Assembly: GCA_012862575.1 (NCBI GenBank)
Contig: BLSF01000101.1
Location: 1-64,000, forward strand
Source: Parietichytrium sp. I65-24A
Taxonomy: Eukaryota; Sar; Bigyra; Thraustochytrida; Thraustochytriidae
DNA: 64,000 nt
Direction of reading: 5' to 3'
Shown here: positions 19,071 through 29,669 of the stretch, in pieces
Layout of the letters: every line of letters begins with the position of its first letter
Numbering within the stretch: the first letter of the stretch is position 1
Position numbers and translations under genes: made by a program
Notes under the pieces: model-generated
The model's database searches: none
What the model was told of the DNA's origin: nothing
What the model saw: the letters and a program-made list of their open reading frames with translations, nothing else

Positions 19071-19097
19071 AGTACCGTACCAGGTACCGGTACTCAG
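19071..19097. promoter_or_regulatory. GTAC palindrome cluster
   Basis: agtaccgtac followed by caggtaccggtactcag. Three overlapping GTACC/GGTAC palindromes lie about 250 nt upstream of the membrane protein gene. The same motif appears at 5145, 18334, 38527, 41307 and 42364, always outside genes. A regulatory role is a guess. Confidence 0.35.
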
Positions 19098-19348
19098 TTT
19101 GAATGTCAGTGCACAACACCACGGTCAATAAGTAAAAGTTTTCTGTATGTTGTCTGACAATCGGAATTTTGTGCCGTAATCTAGTGCGAGTTGGATGCCT
19201 GCAATCCCATTACCTGCCCAACGCGACGGGTGCGTGGCGTGGATGCTTCAAAAGAGAAGCATCGGTCAGTGCGAAGAGGTCCGCCTCTGAGTGTAAGGGA
19301 CGCGCCGTCAAGACAAGTGACCCGCGACACGAGACAAGACGAGACGAG

Positions 19349-20278
19349 ATGTTGCTCACAAACGAGGCCGGGCTCGGGGCTGAGTATGAGTGGGTTTATA
19401 TGGACTCGCAAGTCGTCATGAAAGGGTTCATGGGCAACGCGATGTGCTTTCAGACCGGGCCGAGCTCCAGCGTCGCGCACTACGTCTCTGGCCTCGAAGA
19501 TGGCAGCCATAGCTATGGGGAGTTGATCTACCCTGCCTCGACCAATTGCGAAGGAGAATACCAGATAGCATCCGCAGTATCTCTTCCATCCGCTCGCTTC
19601 AAAAGCACCGAGACGTCTGTTTACACGGAGAGAACTTATAAAAATGTGACCGAGTACAACACCACCAAGCTCACGGCTCTGACTTCTGTTGCCGGCGCAA
19701 GCTGTTCGGAGCTAGTGGGATTGACCTTGAAAGATATTGTCGCGAAATACAATGTTGGTGTGAGCGAATCTGGCCAAGGTAATGTGTACGGATTCAACGG
19801 CATCTCCCTTTGGGAAGCTGGTTCTTGTGTTGACGTCTGGTACAACGTTCCTCTAAAAATTGGAGCCAACAACCAGTTTACGGGGCCGACTCGCTCGAGT
19901 TCGAGTTGGAAAGGAATGCTGTGCCAGTCCGATTACTTTCCTGATACTTCCGAGACGGTCTCATGTGTAGACGCATTGTCAATTCAAGGAATGGTCGCCC
20001 AGGAGGAATATAAAGCTGCAATCGTGAGCGGCGCATTTGAAGATATTTATGTTGGTTCCGCCAAAGACTCATATTTGTTCACAGTCAGTGTTCCGACGTC
20101 CCCAACTTCTACCGAGAGTCAAAACGATGGATTATTGGGAATCATTCTGGCGACTGTCTTCGTGGTTGTTATTCTGGGTTTAGTTGTGTTGAAAGTTGTG
20201 GTGGGCTCGGGGGAGAAACCGCCAAGAAATCGGAAAGCAAAGAAGGGAAGCCAACTTGCCATAAGAAGTGTAGTATAA
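19349..20278 (+). CDS. type I-like single-pass membrane protein, unknown function
   Basis: 309 aa from ATG 19349; the frame is open further upstream without another ATG. Not recognised. The ectodomain has several spaced cysteines (for example GNAMCF, STNCEG, GASCSEL, GSCVDVWY, MLCQSD, VSCVDAL) and N-glycosylation sequons, as expected for a disulphide-bonded extracellular domain. One TM helix (about 264-287, GLLGIILATVFVVVILGLVVLKVVV) precedes a basic cytosolic tail. No signal peptide follows the ATG, so a short upstream exon is suspected. It shares the end architecture (stalk, TM, basic tail) with the other surface proteins in this window. Confidence 0.6.
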   Translation: MLLTNEAGLGAEYEWVYMDSQVVMKGFMGNAMCFQTGPSSSVAHYVSGLEDGSHSYGELIYPASTNCEGEYQIASAVSLPSARFKSTETSVYTERTYKNVTEYNTTKLTALTSVAGASCSELVGLTLKDIVAKYNVGVSESGQGNVYGFNGISLWEAGSCVDVWYNVPLKIGANNQFTGPTRSSSSWKGMLCQSDYFPDTSETVSCVDALSIQGMVAQEEYKAAIVSGAFEDIYVGSAKDSYLFTVSVPTSPTSTESQNDGLLGIILATVFVVVILGLVVLKVVVGSGEKPPRNRKAKKGSQLAIRSVV

Positions 20279-21506
20279 TGTAGCTTTAGTTTCACTTGAG
20301 GCTTGTTTCCCTGCATCTCCCTTGTCTTCCTTCGACCTCTTCGTTCACCAGGGAGCACCGGGCTTGTCTTTTGACCGCTTCTTCACCTCGTATTCCAAAT
20401 CAGCAACCAAGTGATAACTCCAACATTCGTGATGACGCAGTGCTGACGGCATCGAGAGTTGAAATTCACAGCAGCATCTCGTTCTCCCATTCACAGAGCA
20501 CGTTTACTTGCTGACCATGATTACAGTCACGTGTACTTTTCCTAGTAGTGCTCGGGTAGGGTAGGTGTGCGACGCTGCGAGGAAAGCAAATGAGTGTCAG
20601 TCAGTCTTCCTATGTTTTCCTTGAACACCTTTTGTGGCCAGGAAACGAAAAAGCTATTCGTTTACCCCATCAGTCAGTAAGAGCCCTCCGCCAAATTGCC
20701 ACACACCGATTCGAGATCAAAGGAGACTGTCTTTCTTTGACTAACAGTAAAGATAATTTCACATGTCAAATGACTTTTGTGCTTGAAAAGTATTTTATAC
20801 CAGCTCCAGCTGCTCCAGCCTGAGCCCAGAGGTATAAGAGATCCAAAAACCAGACTTCAGAATTCAGAGCCGGGCAGAGCAGGAAGGAAATCAAATTCCA
20901 AGCTCGGAATGGTGGATCAGGTTATAATCTCACCTAGTTGCAAGGTGTTTTGCAAGGCGTTGCAAGACAGTGACCAAGACCGAAAGCCACTTTCTTTGTT
21001 TCACTCGCAGTCAGTGAACATAGACAGTTCAGTCATGATGGCCACCACCGTGACCGGAGAGCCAGCCAGCTGTGCAACAAACCAAACAAACAAACAAACA
21101 AACACAACAAAACGTGTCGAGGATGGGCGGGCGGGTGCTGGTGTGTCTTTGCACTCTCCGCACACTTTGTCCTCCGGTGGATCATGGTGGATCCATGACT
21201 CATGATCCATGATCGATCCATGATGCTGGTTCATCCGCGTAAAGTGGCTACTCGGACTGCCTCTCTAGCCTCTCTTCTCTCTTCTCTCTATCTTTGCGAT
21301 CTTTCCTTACTTTCCTTCCATCAATCGTCACTGCCGTGGAGGTTTGACTGGCAGAGAGTACTGTACGTGTACGTGTACGTCCTGCTTTGGTCCATTCTAG
21401 CTGCTCTAGCCTCGAGTTTGAGCGCAGCGTGGAGGCGGCGTGCAGATCCATATCAGATAACACAACGAGCGGCAAAGAGACAAAGTCGGAGCGAGAGACA
21501 GACAAG
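20279..21506. other. intergenic spacer upstream of metallothionein gene
   Basis: About 1.2 kb. It contains an (AAAC)n run (about 21085-21107) and a cluster of overlapping ATCCATGAT/GGATCATG direct and inverted repeats (about 21179-21225). No convincing gene was seen. Confidence 0.45.
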
Positions 21507-21707
21507 ATGCCTTGCAAGAACTGCGGAGACAAGTGCAAGTGTGCAGGAAACTGCAGCTGCGACAAGGGGTGCCAGGTAAGTTGAGCTTTGGCTCGGAGGC
21601 GCGAGGATTCTGCGGGTTTGGAAAGCTCACGGCGAAAGGTTTATGTGACGCAGTGCACTTCCGGCAAGAGCTCCCACGGAGGGGATTGCTGCTCGGGCAA
21701 GAAATAA
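21507..21707 (+). CDS. metallothionein-like small Cys-rich protein (two exons)
   Basis: Exon 1 21507-21575, intron 21576-21653 (78 nt, GTAAGT...ACGCAG, phase 0), exon 2 21654-21707. The product is 40 aa with 10 cysteines: MPCKNCGDKCKCAGNCSC, then C22 and C24, and a terminal CC (35-36) before SGKK. The spacing is CxxC, three CxC pairs, then CC. That is the pattern of a metallothionein binding Zn/Cu/Cd as a thiolate cluster, with no aromatic residues. The intron has consensus ends, and both exons are Cys-rich in the same frame, which supports the model. It lies alone between spacers. Expression is expected to respond to metals, but I cannot point to a metal-response element. The family name is from composition, not a homology search. 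Confidence 0.8.
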
Positions 21708-22896
21708 GCGCCTGAGCAACCAACTCGCGTGCGTGAGGCATGTCACCTTGGAGCGCCTTGCAGCGTGCTGGGTGAGGTGACCGATGGCACAGAGTTGCAC
21801 CAGCTCGGACGCAAGCTCGAACCTCAAAAGAAACAGTAAATCCTGAACCAGAGGCGAAATAATACAAATCAATTGTTGCCCTCTTCCACTTTCTTTGGCT
21901 CCCATGTTCCACTCGCCTGTCCCCGTCTCTTGCAAAAGAATCAACCTGCTGCTTCTTCCGTCAATCGTTCAATGAATTGACGGTGACGGTGACACTTCAA
22001 AGTTCATCCATCGATCAAAAAGTTCATCCATTGATTGATCGAGATTGATTGATTGATTGACTGTGAACATAGTGTTGTAACGTGAACTGCTCTTGAACTG
22101 ACTAAAGTAACGTGAATTGAAGGGATTGAAGGGTTGATTATGGTTGATTGGAAAGTTATGGATGTTCTTGTTATGGAAATGTAGAAAACAGTGAGTCTTG
22201 AGAGTCTTGAGCGCTCTTGAAACTTTGCATCCAGCCAACAATCGTAGGGCTGCCTATTCGATCGCTACTTTGTCGTGAAAGTCGTGAAAGTGTCCTCGGT
22301 GTGGCGTTGTTGCCCCGGAACGAAACCGGAACACGCGGATCTCTCCGCGACACAGTGAGGCTGATAACGCCAGATCTTGTGCGCACAGCACCGCCGCCCT
22401 CGCCTTTGGCAGCCAAGATTATTGCCAAGATACTCAGAGTTGGTCTTTCGTCTTTCGTCTTTCGCCGTCCCACTTTCACTGCGTCAGTGTGTTGACTTGC
22501 GCAGTTGGCTCTGGTTTTGATGCTCATTCTTTCTTTCTTTCTTTCTATCTGTCTCTCTATTTCGCAGAGGCTCTCTCTCTCGCCGGTGCGTTGATGGGAT
22601 TGGCATTGACTCGACGAAAGTAAAAGCTGCCAAGCGTTTGCGAGATAGGTTGCGCGCTGGAAGAAGAAACGGGAAGAAGTTATACCTCTCTGTTTGTCTC
22701 TCTGTTTGTCTCTTTGTCTCCGCGGTCGGAGAAGATTGCGCGCGATCCCGACGGAGATTCGGGCTGCGAATTTCGTGGGTTCTGGGACTTGACGGTCTTC
22801 GTTGGAGTTCCGTTCCAGCAGTCCTGAGGACGTGCTGAACCGCGTGCGACAGAGTGTTGGAGCTGCTTTGGTTCGTCGATTGAAGGGATCTGCGAG
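21708..22896. other. intergenic spacer
   Basis: About 1.2 kb with TTGATTGA runs (about 22020-22060), a TTTC run (about 22531-22545) and TCTCTGTTTG repeats (about 22688-22718). The last of these lie in the leader of the next gene. No gene recognised. Confidence 0.45.
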
Positions 22897-23850
22897 ATGG
22901 CCAAGCTCGAAGCGCAGCTGCGCAAGGACGCAGCGAAATGCAAAGAGAGCGACTTGAACCCTGCTCGACGGAAGGAGTTGACCGTGTTGAAGGAAGCCTT
23001 GCGAAATTCTTCGCTGCCGGTCATGGAGATGGGTTTACTATGTTTCACCAGGGCCCCGACGGCGTCAGTTGAGAAGATTGTACGAGAGATACTGCATCCC
23101 GACCGGGTTCTCCGCAGTAGCCCTGACTTTCCGAAGAACGTTCTCGTCGAGCTCGAAGAGTATCTTTTGGATGGAAAAACGTTTGGCGAAATTGCAGAAA
23201 TTTTAACCGCCAGCTTCCCCGCATCAAAGAAAGCGATCGCTAAGGTTTTAACAAACAAGAACAGCGGCGCAAATTTATGTGCACAAAATGCTTCAACAGA
23301 ATATCAAGCAAGATTTCTGGAGCTTCAGGAGCAGCTGCAGCGCGTTTCCAGGCAAATGCGTGAACTCGACCGCGATGCCGACAACGGGAACAAAAGCACG
23401 CATAGACGTCATAGCCTGGGCAAGGCAAATTCTGACTCAAACGGCAAGCGAAGTGCTCTGAAAACTACTAAAGAGCGTGCTGTGCCTGCTTCAAGCGAAG
23501 AGGATGAATTTTTTAAAGCACTGGAAGAGTGTGGAGATCGTACTAAAAAGGTGCAGTTCTCGCGTCAGACTGGGTTGAACCGGAGGTTTGTGTTCAGCTT
23601 CAAGCCAAGAAATAAGACTAAGACGGTGGCCACCGAAGAAGAGGCGCAAAGAGTAGCTAAGCGCATTGCTGATCTTGGGTTCTCAACGACACGAACCGTT
23701 GAGCAGGTCATGGCGACTTGGGAAAAAAAGATGTCTGAGAGCGAGAGCGCTCTTGCAGGTAGCGGCACGCTTACTGTCAAGCTTCCGAGTGTGACAGCCA
23801 AGCGGACCAAACCTCCACCAGCCTCCAAAAAGAAGAAACAAAAATCATGA
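22897..23850 (+). CDS. basic coiled-coil protein, unknown, probably nuclear
   Basis: 317 aa, ATG 22897. Not recognised. The N-terminal about 125 residues are helical and Leu-rich (VEKIVREILHPDRVL, NVLVELEEYLLDGKTFGEIAEIL). A probable coiled coil follows at about 134-160 (ARFLELQEQLQRVSRQMRELDRD). A Ser/Lys/Arg linker leads to a second block at about 205-275 (EDEFFKALEECGDRTKKVQF ... RVAKRIADLGFSTTRTVEQV). The C terminus is very Lys-rich (KKKKQK), a likely nuclear localisation signal. No signal peptide or TM helix. A chromatin or RNA-related role is possible, but nothing here proves it. Confidence 0.65.
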   Translation: MAKLEAQLRKDAAKCKESDLNPARRKELTVLKEALRNSSLPVMEMGLLCFTRAPTASVEKIVREILHPDRVLRSSPDFPKNVLVELEEYLLDGKTFGEIAEILTASFPASKKAIAKVLTNKNSGANLCAQNASTEYQARFLELQEQLQRVSRQMRELDRDADNGNKSTHRRHSLGKANSDSNGKRSALKTTKERAVPASSEEDEFFKALEECGDRTKKVQFSRQTGLNRRFVFSFKPRNKTKTVATEEEAQRVAKRIADLGFSTTRTVEQVMATWEKKMSESESALAGSGTLTVKLPSVTAKRTKPPPASKKKKQKS

Positions 23851-24703
23851 ATAGCCCCCGGCGCGCACACTTCGAATAGCAAAAACGAGGTCTCGAGATG
23901 CCTCAGCCACAGCCACCTTGGACTTGCAATCTGCTATCAAATCCTGTATTGGCGCACTATCGTGCACCTAAAATCTCGCACACTATTCGAATCCTCTAAT
24001 TGGTCTCGTGCACACTCGAGCAACTCGGAAGGAGTCAAGAGACTCTTTGAAAGTCACGATTTCCTGTACTGATGCACAGTCTCAACGCTGGACTTTGGCA
24101 CTCGAGAGTCTCGAGAGCGTCTTTCTCAACGCTGGACTTTGGCACTCGAGAGTCTCGAGAGCGTCTTTCCAGTCCGAAAGTCAACCCATGAAAATAGATG
24201 TGAAAACATCACGCCAGCTGCTGGCTGACCAGAAAGATTAGCTAGCTTCTTCGGTTATTGTTTTAAGAGAGAGTGTAGTCTGGAATACCAATTTAGCGAG
24301 GGAAAGTCCAGTTCGAAATAGACGAGGTAGGTGAATTTGCCTAAGTCATCTGTGCACGCACACCCAATAGGATACCTTAATATCTACCACAGATCACATT
24401 CGCGCACTTTTAACTACCAGCGAGCAATTGAGAGGTTTGGAGCGGGGAAGCCATGGGAGTTTAACTTTCACGCGATCTTTGTGGACAATTTGGACAAAAT
24501 TGGAAGAGCGCTTTCGGGCCACGGCTTGGCAACTCTCTTTCTTTCTTAAATGAAGTTAACCACCTTAGTTGCTAGTATGTGAAGGTGTCCACTGGCATCT
24601 TGATCCTGAAAGTAATGGAGACTTACCCCAACTAGATGCATTGGGTCGTCCGTTCGGTGAAAGTAAGTCAAGCAAGGAGACAGCAGATCCCAAACCCAAG
24701 AAG
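23851..24703. other. intergenic spacer
   Basis: About 850 nt. The one clear feature is a 44-bp tandem duplication (24081-24168). The frame of the next gene is open upstream of its ATG to about 24569, but that part has no ATG and no signal peptide. Confidence 0.5.
24081..24168. repeat. 44-bp tandem duplication
   Basis: Two directly adjacent copies of a unit beginning ctcaacgctggactttggca. Each has internal CTCGAGAG symmetry. The copies look identical over their full length, so the duplication is recent. Confidence 0.85.
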
Positions 24704-27700
24704 ATGAGGTTCCGTTTTGCAGCGTTATCCGGCGCGATTGCAGTGGTGATTGCAGATGTGGTCCATGCTCAGGTCAGGTCAACTGATGGGCTTCAGGCTT
24801 TGTACTGGTTTCACCAGAAGGACTGCCTGATCGGCACCTTCGCCGACGAGCTCGGGGACCAAAGCCTTTTGGGCCCATTGTTCTACAACACCACGCACTT
24901 TCCAGCGGCGCGCGACGGGGACAATGCTTTCAAGTGCCCTGAAATAACCAAATCTTACAAGCCGACACCTTTTGAAAGCATTCCTCTACGCTTTGATGTT
25001 GCACACAATGGCATTCATTTTTCTGGAGAGCGACAGTCAACCACAAACGCGGCTGCAAGTGTGGCTGCCGGGTACAAGGAATACGCCGAGACCATAGGAT
25101 CCATCGCTCCCTTGATGATCTCTGACAAGATCGCCTTTGAGCTTTGGTTCAAGCCGGTTTATACAACGTCTGGTGCTTCGAAGGAGTACATTTTGTTCGA
25201 AATCGGCGGTCAAAGCATGAGTGGGGAGACCTGGGAGTGCTCCTCCACCGGACGCGACTTCTCTGCCCAGCTGCTCTACCAATATGATGCTCACTCGCTC
25301 GTCCTTACCTACCGTAGAGACGATGCCGATTGCGTAACTGCGAGCGCGACCGTCGAGTCTCTCGCTAAAGACACTCTTTATCATCTCGTGCTTCAAAACA
25401 CAGTCACAAATGAGTGGGAGTTCTTCCTTACTCCGCATTCACAAGCTGAGGCCACCGATTCAGTAACAGTCTCTGGAGAGAGTCCGGCACTTGAGTCTTG
25501 GGACAACAGCCACACAGTAAGTTCGTTTGGTTTTGGAGGTTATGAAAACAGTGAATGTGTTCCTCACAAAATTTCTGACACCCAATTGTACAGCTTAAAT
25601 TGGGCGCAAATCCCTTTACAGCATCGGCTTTCAACACAGGTTCGAGCAAACAGCACGCCTTTGACGGGGACATCCTTGCGTTTGCTTTCTATAACAAGTC
25701 TTTGGAGAAAACCCAAATTCAAAATCATTTCAAGGCACGACTTGCAAATAGCGCCCCAGCTGTCCGATTTGCTAGCACCTTTAAAATGAAAGAGGATGGG
25801 GTAGGATCAATTGATATGGAATCTTTCTCATTCGACCTGGAAAGAGAATACTTTGGAGCTTCCGATGAAGATTATGTCTTATCAATAGATACCGACCTCA
25901 CCGACAGTGTTGGGCATGGGAGCACGCTTGTATTAAACACCAACTTTTCCGAAAAGGTTTCTGCACCTTATCTTGGGAGACTCGACAGCGTAGCTTATAT
26001 TCCCAAAGTCCTGAACGCCTACAGTTCGAACTCATCGGATGTTGATTCGTTTACGTTCCATGTAATCGACGGCGACAATGAAAGCTCGGGCTCGGGCATT
26101 CTGAACGTATACATCACCAACGTCAATGACCCTCCCGAGTTCGTCAGTCCGTACTACATGTCGGTTGAACCCGGCGAATCTCGTTTGATAAAGATCAGCG
26201 TCTATGACAATGACTGCATGAGTGAGACCGACCTTCAGAGTGGATCGTGCTCTAGCTTTGGGGTCCCAAGCATTGATGTGTCAACCTCAACGAGTTTCTC
26301 ACTGGGCAGGCTTTATGTTCCGGCAGAGGGGCTTAGTGAGAGCTCCACCAGTTGCCCACCTTACGACCCGGCATCATCAACCAATATCACCCACCCCAAA
26401 TCTATGCCGTACAAGATACAGACATCTGCGACCACGCTTGGGGTTCAGAACTTCTTCTTGTGTTTTGAGGCGTGCACTTCAGCGAGTGCAACGAACAAGT
26501 GCGAAAGTGCGGTCGTCGCAAGAGAAACCAGCGAGCCGGAACAGAGTGAGTTTGCCACATTGGGAGAGTACACCATCGATGTGTCCATGACGTATTACCT
26601 CAATGGAGCCACATTTGTGAGAAATATGCCAGTGAAGCTCCAAGTCGTCTCAAACAGGACAAATATTCTTTCTGCTGGGGACGTGGGATTTGTTTATGAG
26701 AACGAACCCTCAACGATCGCCCTAAGAGGCACCGACGAGCTGTGCAAATCTTGGGTTCAGAGTTGCACGGGTCGCATCAGATCATTCTACCTCGAGGGCC
26801 TCCCCCCTGCAGAGCAAGGAACTTTATACACGGACGAGAGCATGACAGAGGCGATTTCTGCAATCCCAGATGGAGGTCTCCTCGTGCCGGAAGGGGTTCT
26901 TTACTTCCTCCCGGCTAAAAATTATTCCAATCAAGATATTTGGCCACTGTGTAGTCCTGAGCAAGGGCTAGGCAAGTCCACCTGTCTTCATGGCAGAAAT
27001 CCGCTGGAGGTGGACGCTTACAAATGCGCTGGTCCATCTGCCGCCGGGAACCCATCTTCTTGCCGCCAGCTGGTAAACGACTCCATGCCGACATACTATG
27101 ACATTTTTGTAACTGTTCAGGATCTTGACGGGAACATCATGGGCACGCACCCAGGATGCTCTGGATCAAAGGTTGCCTCCGCGAACGGATATGCTTTTGA
27201 TTCAGAAGGCTGCCCAGTGACGCTGCCTTATAGATTTGAGATCGAAGGCGAATACCCGGCGTCTGGCGTGGCGACTATCTGGGTCAAGGCAGTGCAGGAC
27301 GACGTCTCGCTAAGTGTACCTCAATCAAGCAGCGTGGCCACAAAAGTCTCCTCGACAGATTCTATTTCTTTGGAGTCTGTATTGGGAGGCTGCGTCGCCC
27401 TTTCTTTTACTGAAGCCGAATCGGCATCGCGCTTCGTCATGCTTCAAGTCTCAGCGAAGAATGGTCTCCTATACCTGAACGCGGAGAGCAGTGCGACTCT
27501 CGAGCTAACGAGCTTCAACGACAAGGGCCAAGTCGCCGCTCAGAATTCGTCTCAAGGAATGCTCAATATCACTCTCCGCGGAACGCCAGGCCACCTGGCC
27601 AGTCTCCTGTGTGGTCTAGAGGTTGGACTGGCGGAGTTGGGGGAGGAGGTCGTTGAGATAAGCTTCGACTTATACGACACCTCCTTTGTGAAAATAAATG

Positions 27701-28065
27701 CGGATGAGTACACCACTTATGCAGAAGAAACTGTGAGCGAGTATATGCTGGTGGATGCAAAGAATGTCAGCATGAAGCTCTCTAACACTGTAGAAGACCC
27801 TGGGGATGATGACGATGGTGATGACGATGATGGTGGTGATTCTGGCGGCGATGGCACTGACACCGGCTCCGAAGGTGCTACACAATCAGACGAGTCAAAG
27901 ACATCTGCCGGAACCTATGTTGGAGCAGTTTTTGGTGTCCTCATAGCGCTGGGTGTTGCAGCCGGAGCTGTCTACTATTTCAAGTTCAAGAAGCCTTCCT
28001 CCGTACCCGCGGGAAAAGAGGCCTCGGACCTACAGATGGCCGCAAAGGTAGACGAGATGGCCTAA
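24704..28065 (+). CDS. LamG/cadherin-like type I surface protein, paralogue A (two exons)
   Basis: Exon 1 24704-25516, intron 25517-25593 (77 nt, GTAAGT...TACAG, phase 0), exon 2 25594-28065; 1094 aa. The signal peptide is residues 1-21. Residues about 27-320 resemble a concanavalin/laminin-G fold, with DGLQALYWF near the start and FDGDILAFAFYNKSL where LamG_3 domains carry 'fnGdIaevriYnraLs'. The next part includes VNDPPEFVSP, a cadherin-type linker. A Cys-rich block follows (NQDIWPLCS, CAGP, SCRQL, NIMGTH). A Gly/Asp-rich stalk precedes the TM helix (about 1043-1066) and a short tail ending in DEMA. The neighbour at 32718 is a clear paralogue with the same exon structure. Probably a cell-surface adhesin or matrix protein; ligand unknown. 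Confidence 0.88.
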
Positions 28066-28538
28066 ACTTCGGCCAAGGGAGCAGGAAGTAGTCACTCCCC
28101 AAACAAATCACTTCTTCCAACTTCACGATAATTTAAAAAATATTAATTTAACTAGATTCTCGAAATGAGAGCGGTAGCTTGGAAACGAGAAAGGCTTTTG
28201 TAAGTTCAGCCACAGAAGCGAATCAAGCTCCTGTCTCCTCCTTTGACACTTTTTACACCTCCAAGAGCTCATTTTAGTCTACCCGAGAAAGCTAGGGTCG
28301 CCATTCCACATATTCAGCCTCATTTGCATCAAAATTGGAAACCGGTGGGTGGAGGCGCAAAAAAGATTTTTCTTCAATGTTTGCTTTTCTGTTATATGTA
28401 CACCTGCAAAGTGAAACATGCCAGCCACAATCTGAGAGAGCGAAGCATTCCTTTTACCCCGAAGCACCTCACAAATATGTTTAACAGTTTAACGTTTAGG
28501 ATCAAACATCTAAAGTAAACCTGAAAACTCCAGACCTC
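28066..28538. other. convergent intergenic region
   Basis: About 470 nt between convergent genes; 3' UTRs only, nothing else recognised. Confidence 0.5.
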
Positions 28539-29669
28539 CTAGCCAATGTGTGAATTTGGGCTTTTGGAAGCTTTCGCACTTGTATGAATGGGCGTGGAAG
28601 AAGTGGCGCCGTTAATAGATTCCACACCAACACTTTTGCAAACAGTTGTGCGTGGTTGCACATGTGAACTTGAGCTTTGTATAGCCATACCAAAAATACG
28701 GAAACGACGTTGCACTTGAGCAGGCGCAAGGAGGTTTGAAACGAAGAACCCTAGTCCAGTAGCCGCAAGTCCCGGGCTGACATAAAGAAAAGACGGAAAT
28801 GGGATGCTCATGCTCAACAGTCTAAAGATGAGAGCAAGTGGAGTGGTGCTTCCCACCAGCATCATGGACACCCGATAATTTCGCCGCAAATTATTCAGCC
28901 TTCTGCGAAAGTGAATTAGTCGCGCTCGCACTTTTGCATCTGCAGTCACAGTTGTAATATTCTGCTCCAACAAACCCATCATCTCTGAGCAAATTACCTG
29001 AAGTTTGTACGAGAACGCCACAAACTCCACTCCTAGCCACATCACAAAGATGGCTTCCAGCCACGTGAATGGGTCAGAGTCTTGCGTCCCAAAGGATTCT
29101 CTCTCCAAGTCCCCAAGCGTAAGAGAAAGAACGCTGAACGGGACGCGTGCTACGGCTACAAGGACGAGAGTACCTTTGAGCCTCCGCTTTGCGATCTTGC
29201 CTGAAGAAGTACCGATCATACTGTCTATCGGCTTGAGCAAAGCAAGAATCACGTTCGAAAACTGGAATGCGAGGACTCCAGTCATCAAGATAAACCACAC
29301 AAATACACTCCCAGTGCATGCCATGTTGATCACGAAGGTGAGGTGAAAGATTCCGTGGAGCATGTTCGCCACGGCCCCAAGCGAACTCGCGTAAAGCGCG
29401 TTCGTGTCTGCCTGCCGCGTTCGGTTGTATATGCGATAAAGTATGTAAGCCACGACGAGAAAGTTGAGCGCGGCCATGATGCCCATGACCACCTGAAAAC
29501 CTTTCTCGTGAACCGAACAAGCAGAGTTGGAGAGGAGCATGGGATCATAAATGAAGCCATCCCTGCATACGCAGGTCCCGTCAACGCACTCCCCGAACAT
29601 GCAGTCAAGCCACGACCATGTTCCATTCACGGTACACGTAAACCTTGCAGTTACGTTCTCCCGCGCCAT
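28539..29669 (-). CDS. EGF-like 7TM membrane protein (GPCR-like)
   Basis: 376 aa, ATG at 29669. The N-terminal 52 residues carry six cysteines in an EGF-like spacing, with the typical GTCVCRDGFIYD ending. Seven hydrophobic helices follow, at about 57-82, 92-118, 121-145, 163-186, 200-226, 265-290 and 293-315, then a polar Ser/Thr-rich tail. The layout (EGF-like ectodomain, 7TM, cytosolic tail) is receptor-like, but no conserved motif of a named GPCR family is visible. There is no signal peptide before the EGF module; either TM1 inserts N-out or a 5' exon is missing. It lies between the two LamG/cadherin-like paralogues on the opposite strand. Function unknown. Confidence 0.7.
   Translation of the reverse strand: MARENVTARFTCTVNGTWSWLDCMFGECVDGTCVCRDGFIYDPMLLSNSACSVHEKGFQVVMGIMAALNFLVVAYILYRIYNRTRQADTNALYASSLGAVANMLHGIFHLTFVINMACTGSVFVWFILMTGVLAFQFSNVILALLKPIDSMIGTSSGKIAKRRLKGTLVLVAVARVPFSVLSLTLGDLERESFGTQDSDPFTWLEAIFVMWLGVEFVAFSYKLQVICSEMMGLLEQNITTVTADAKVRARLIHFRRRLNNLRRNYRVSMMLVGSTTPLALIFRLLSMSIPFPSFLYVSPGLAATGLGFFVSNLLAPAQVQRRFRIFGMAIQSSSSHVQPRTTVCKSVGVESINGATSSTPIHTSAKASKSPNSHIG

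Larger units (their letters stand above)
17823..19348. other. intergenic spacer with CATT and GATT microsatellites
   Basis: About 1.5 kb. It contains (CATT)n at 18780-18800, (GATT)n at 18851-18887, and GTAC palindrome clusters at 18334-18345 and 19071-19097. No convincing gene was seen. An unseen 5' exon of the downstream membrane protein could lie here, since that protein lacks a signal peptide. Confidence 0.45.
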
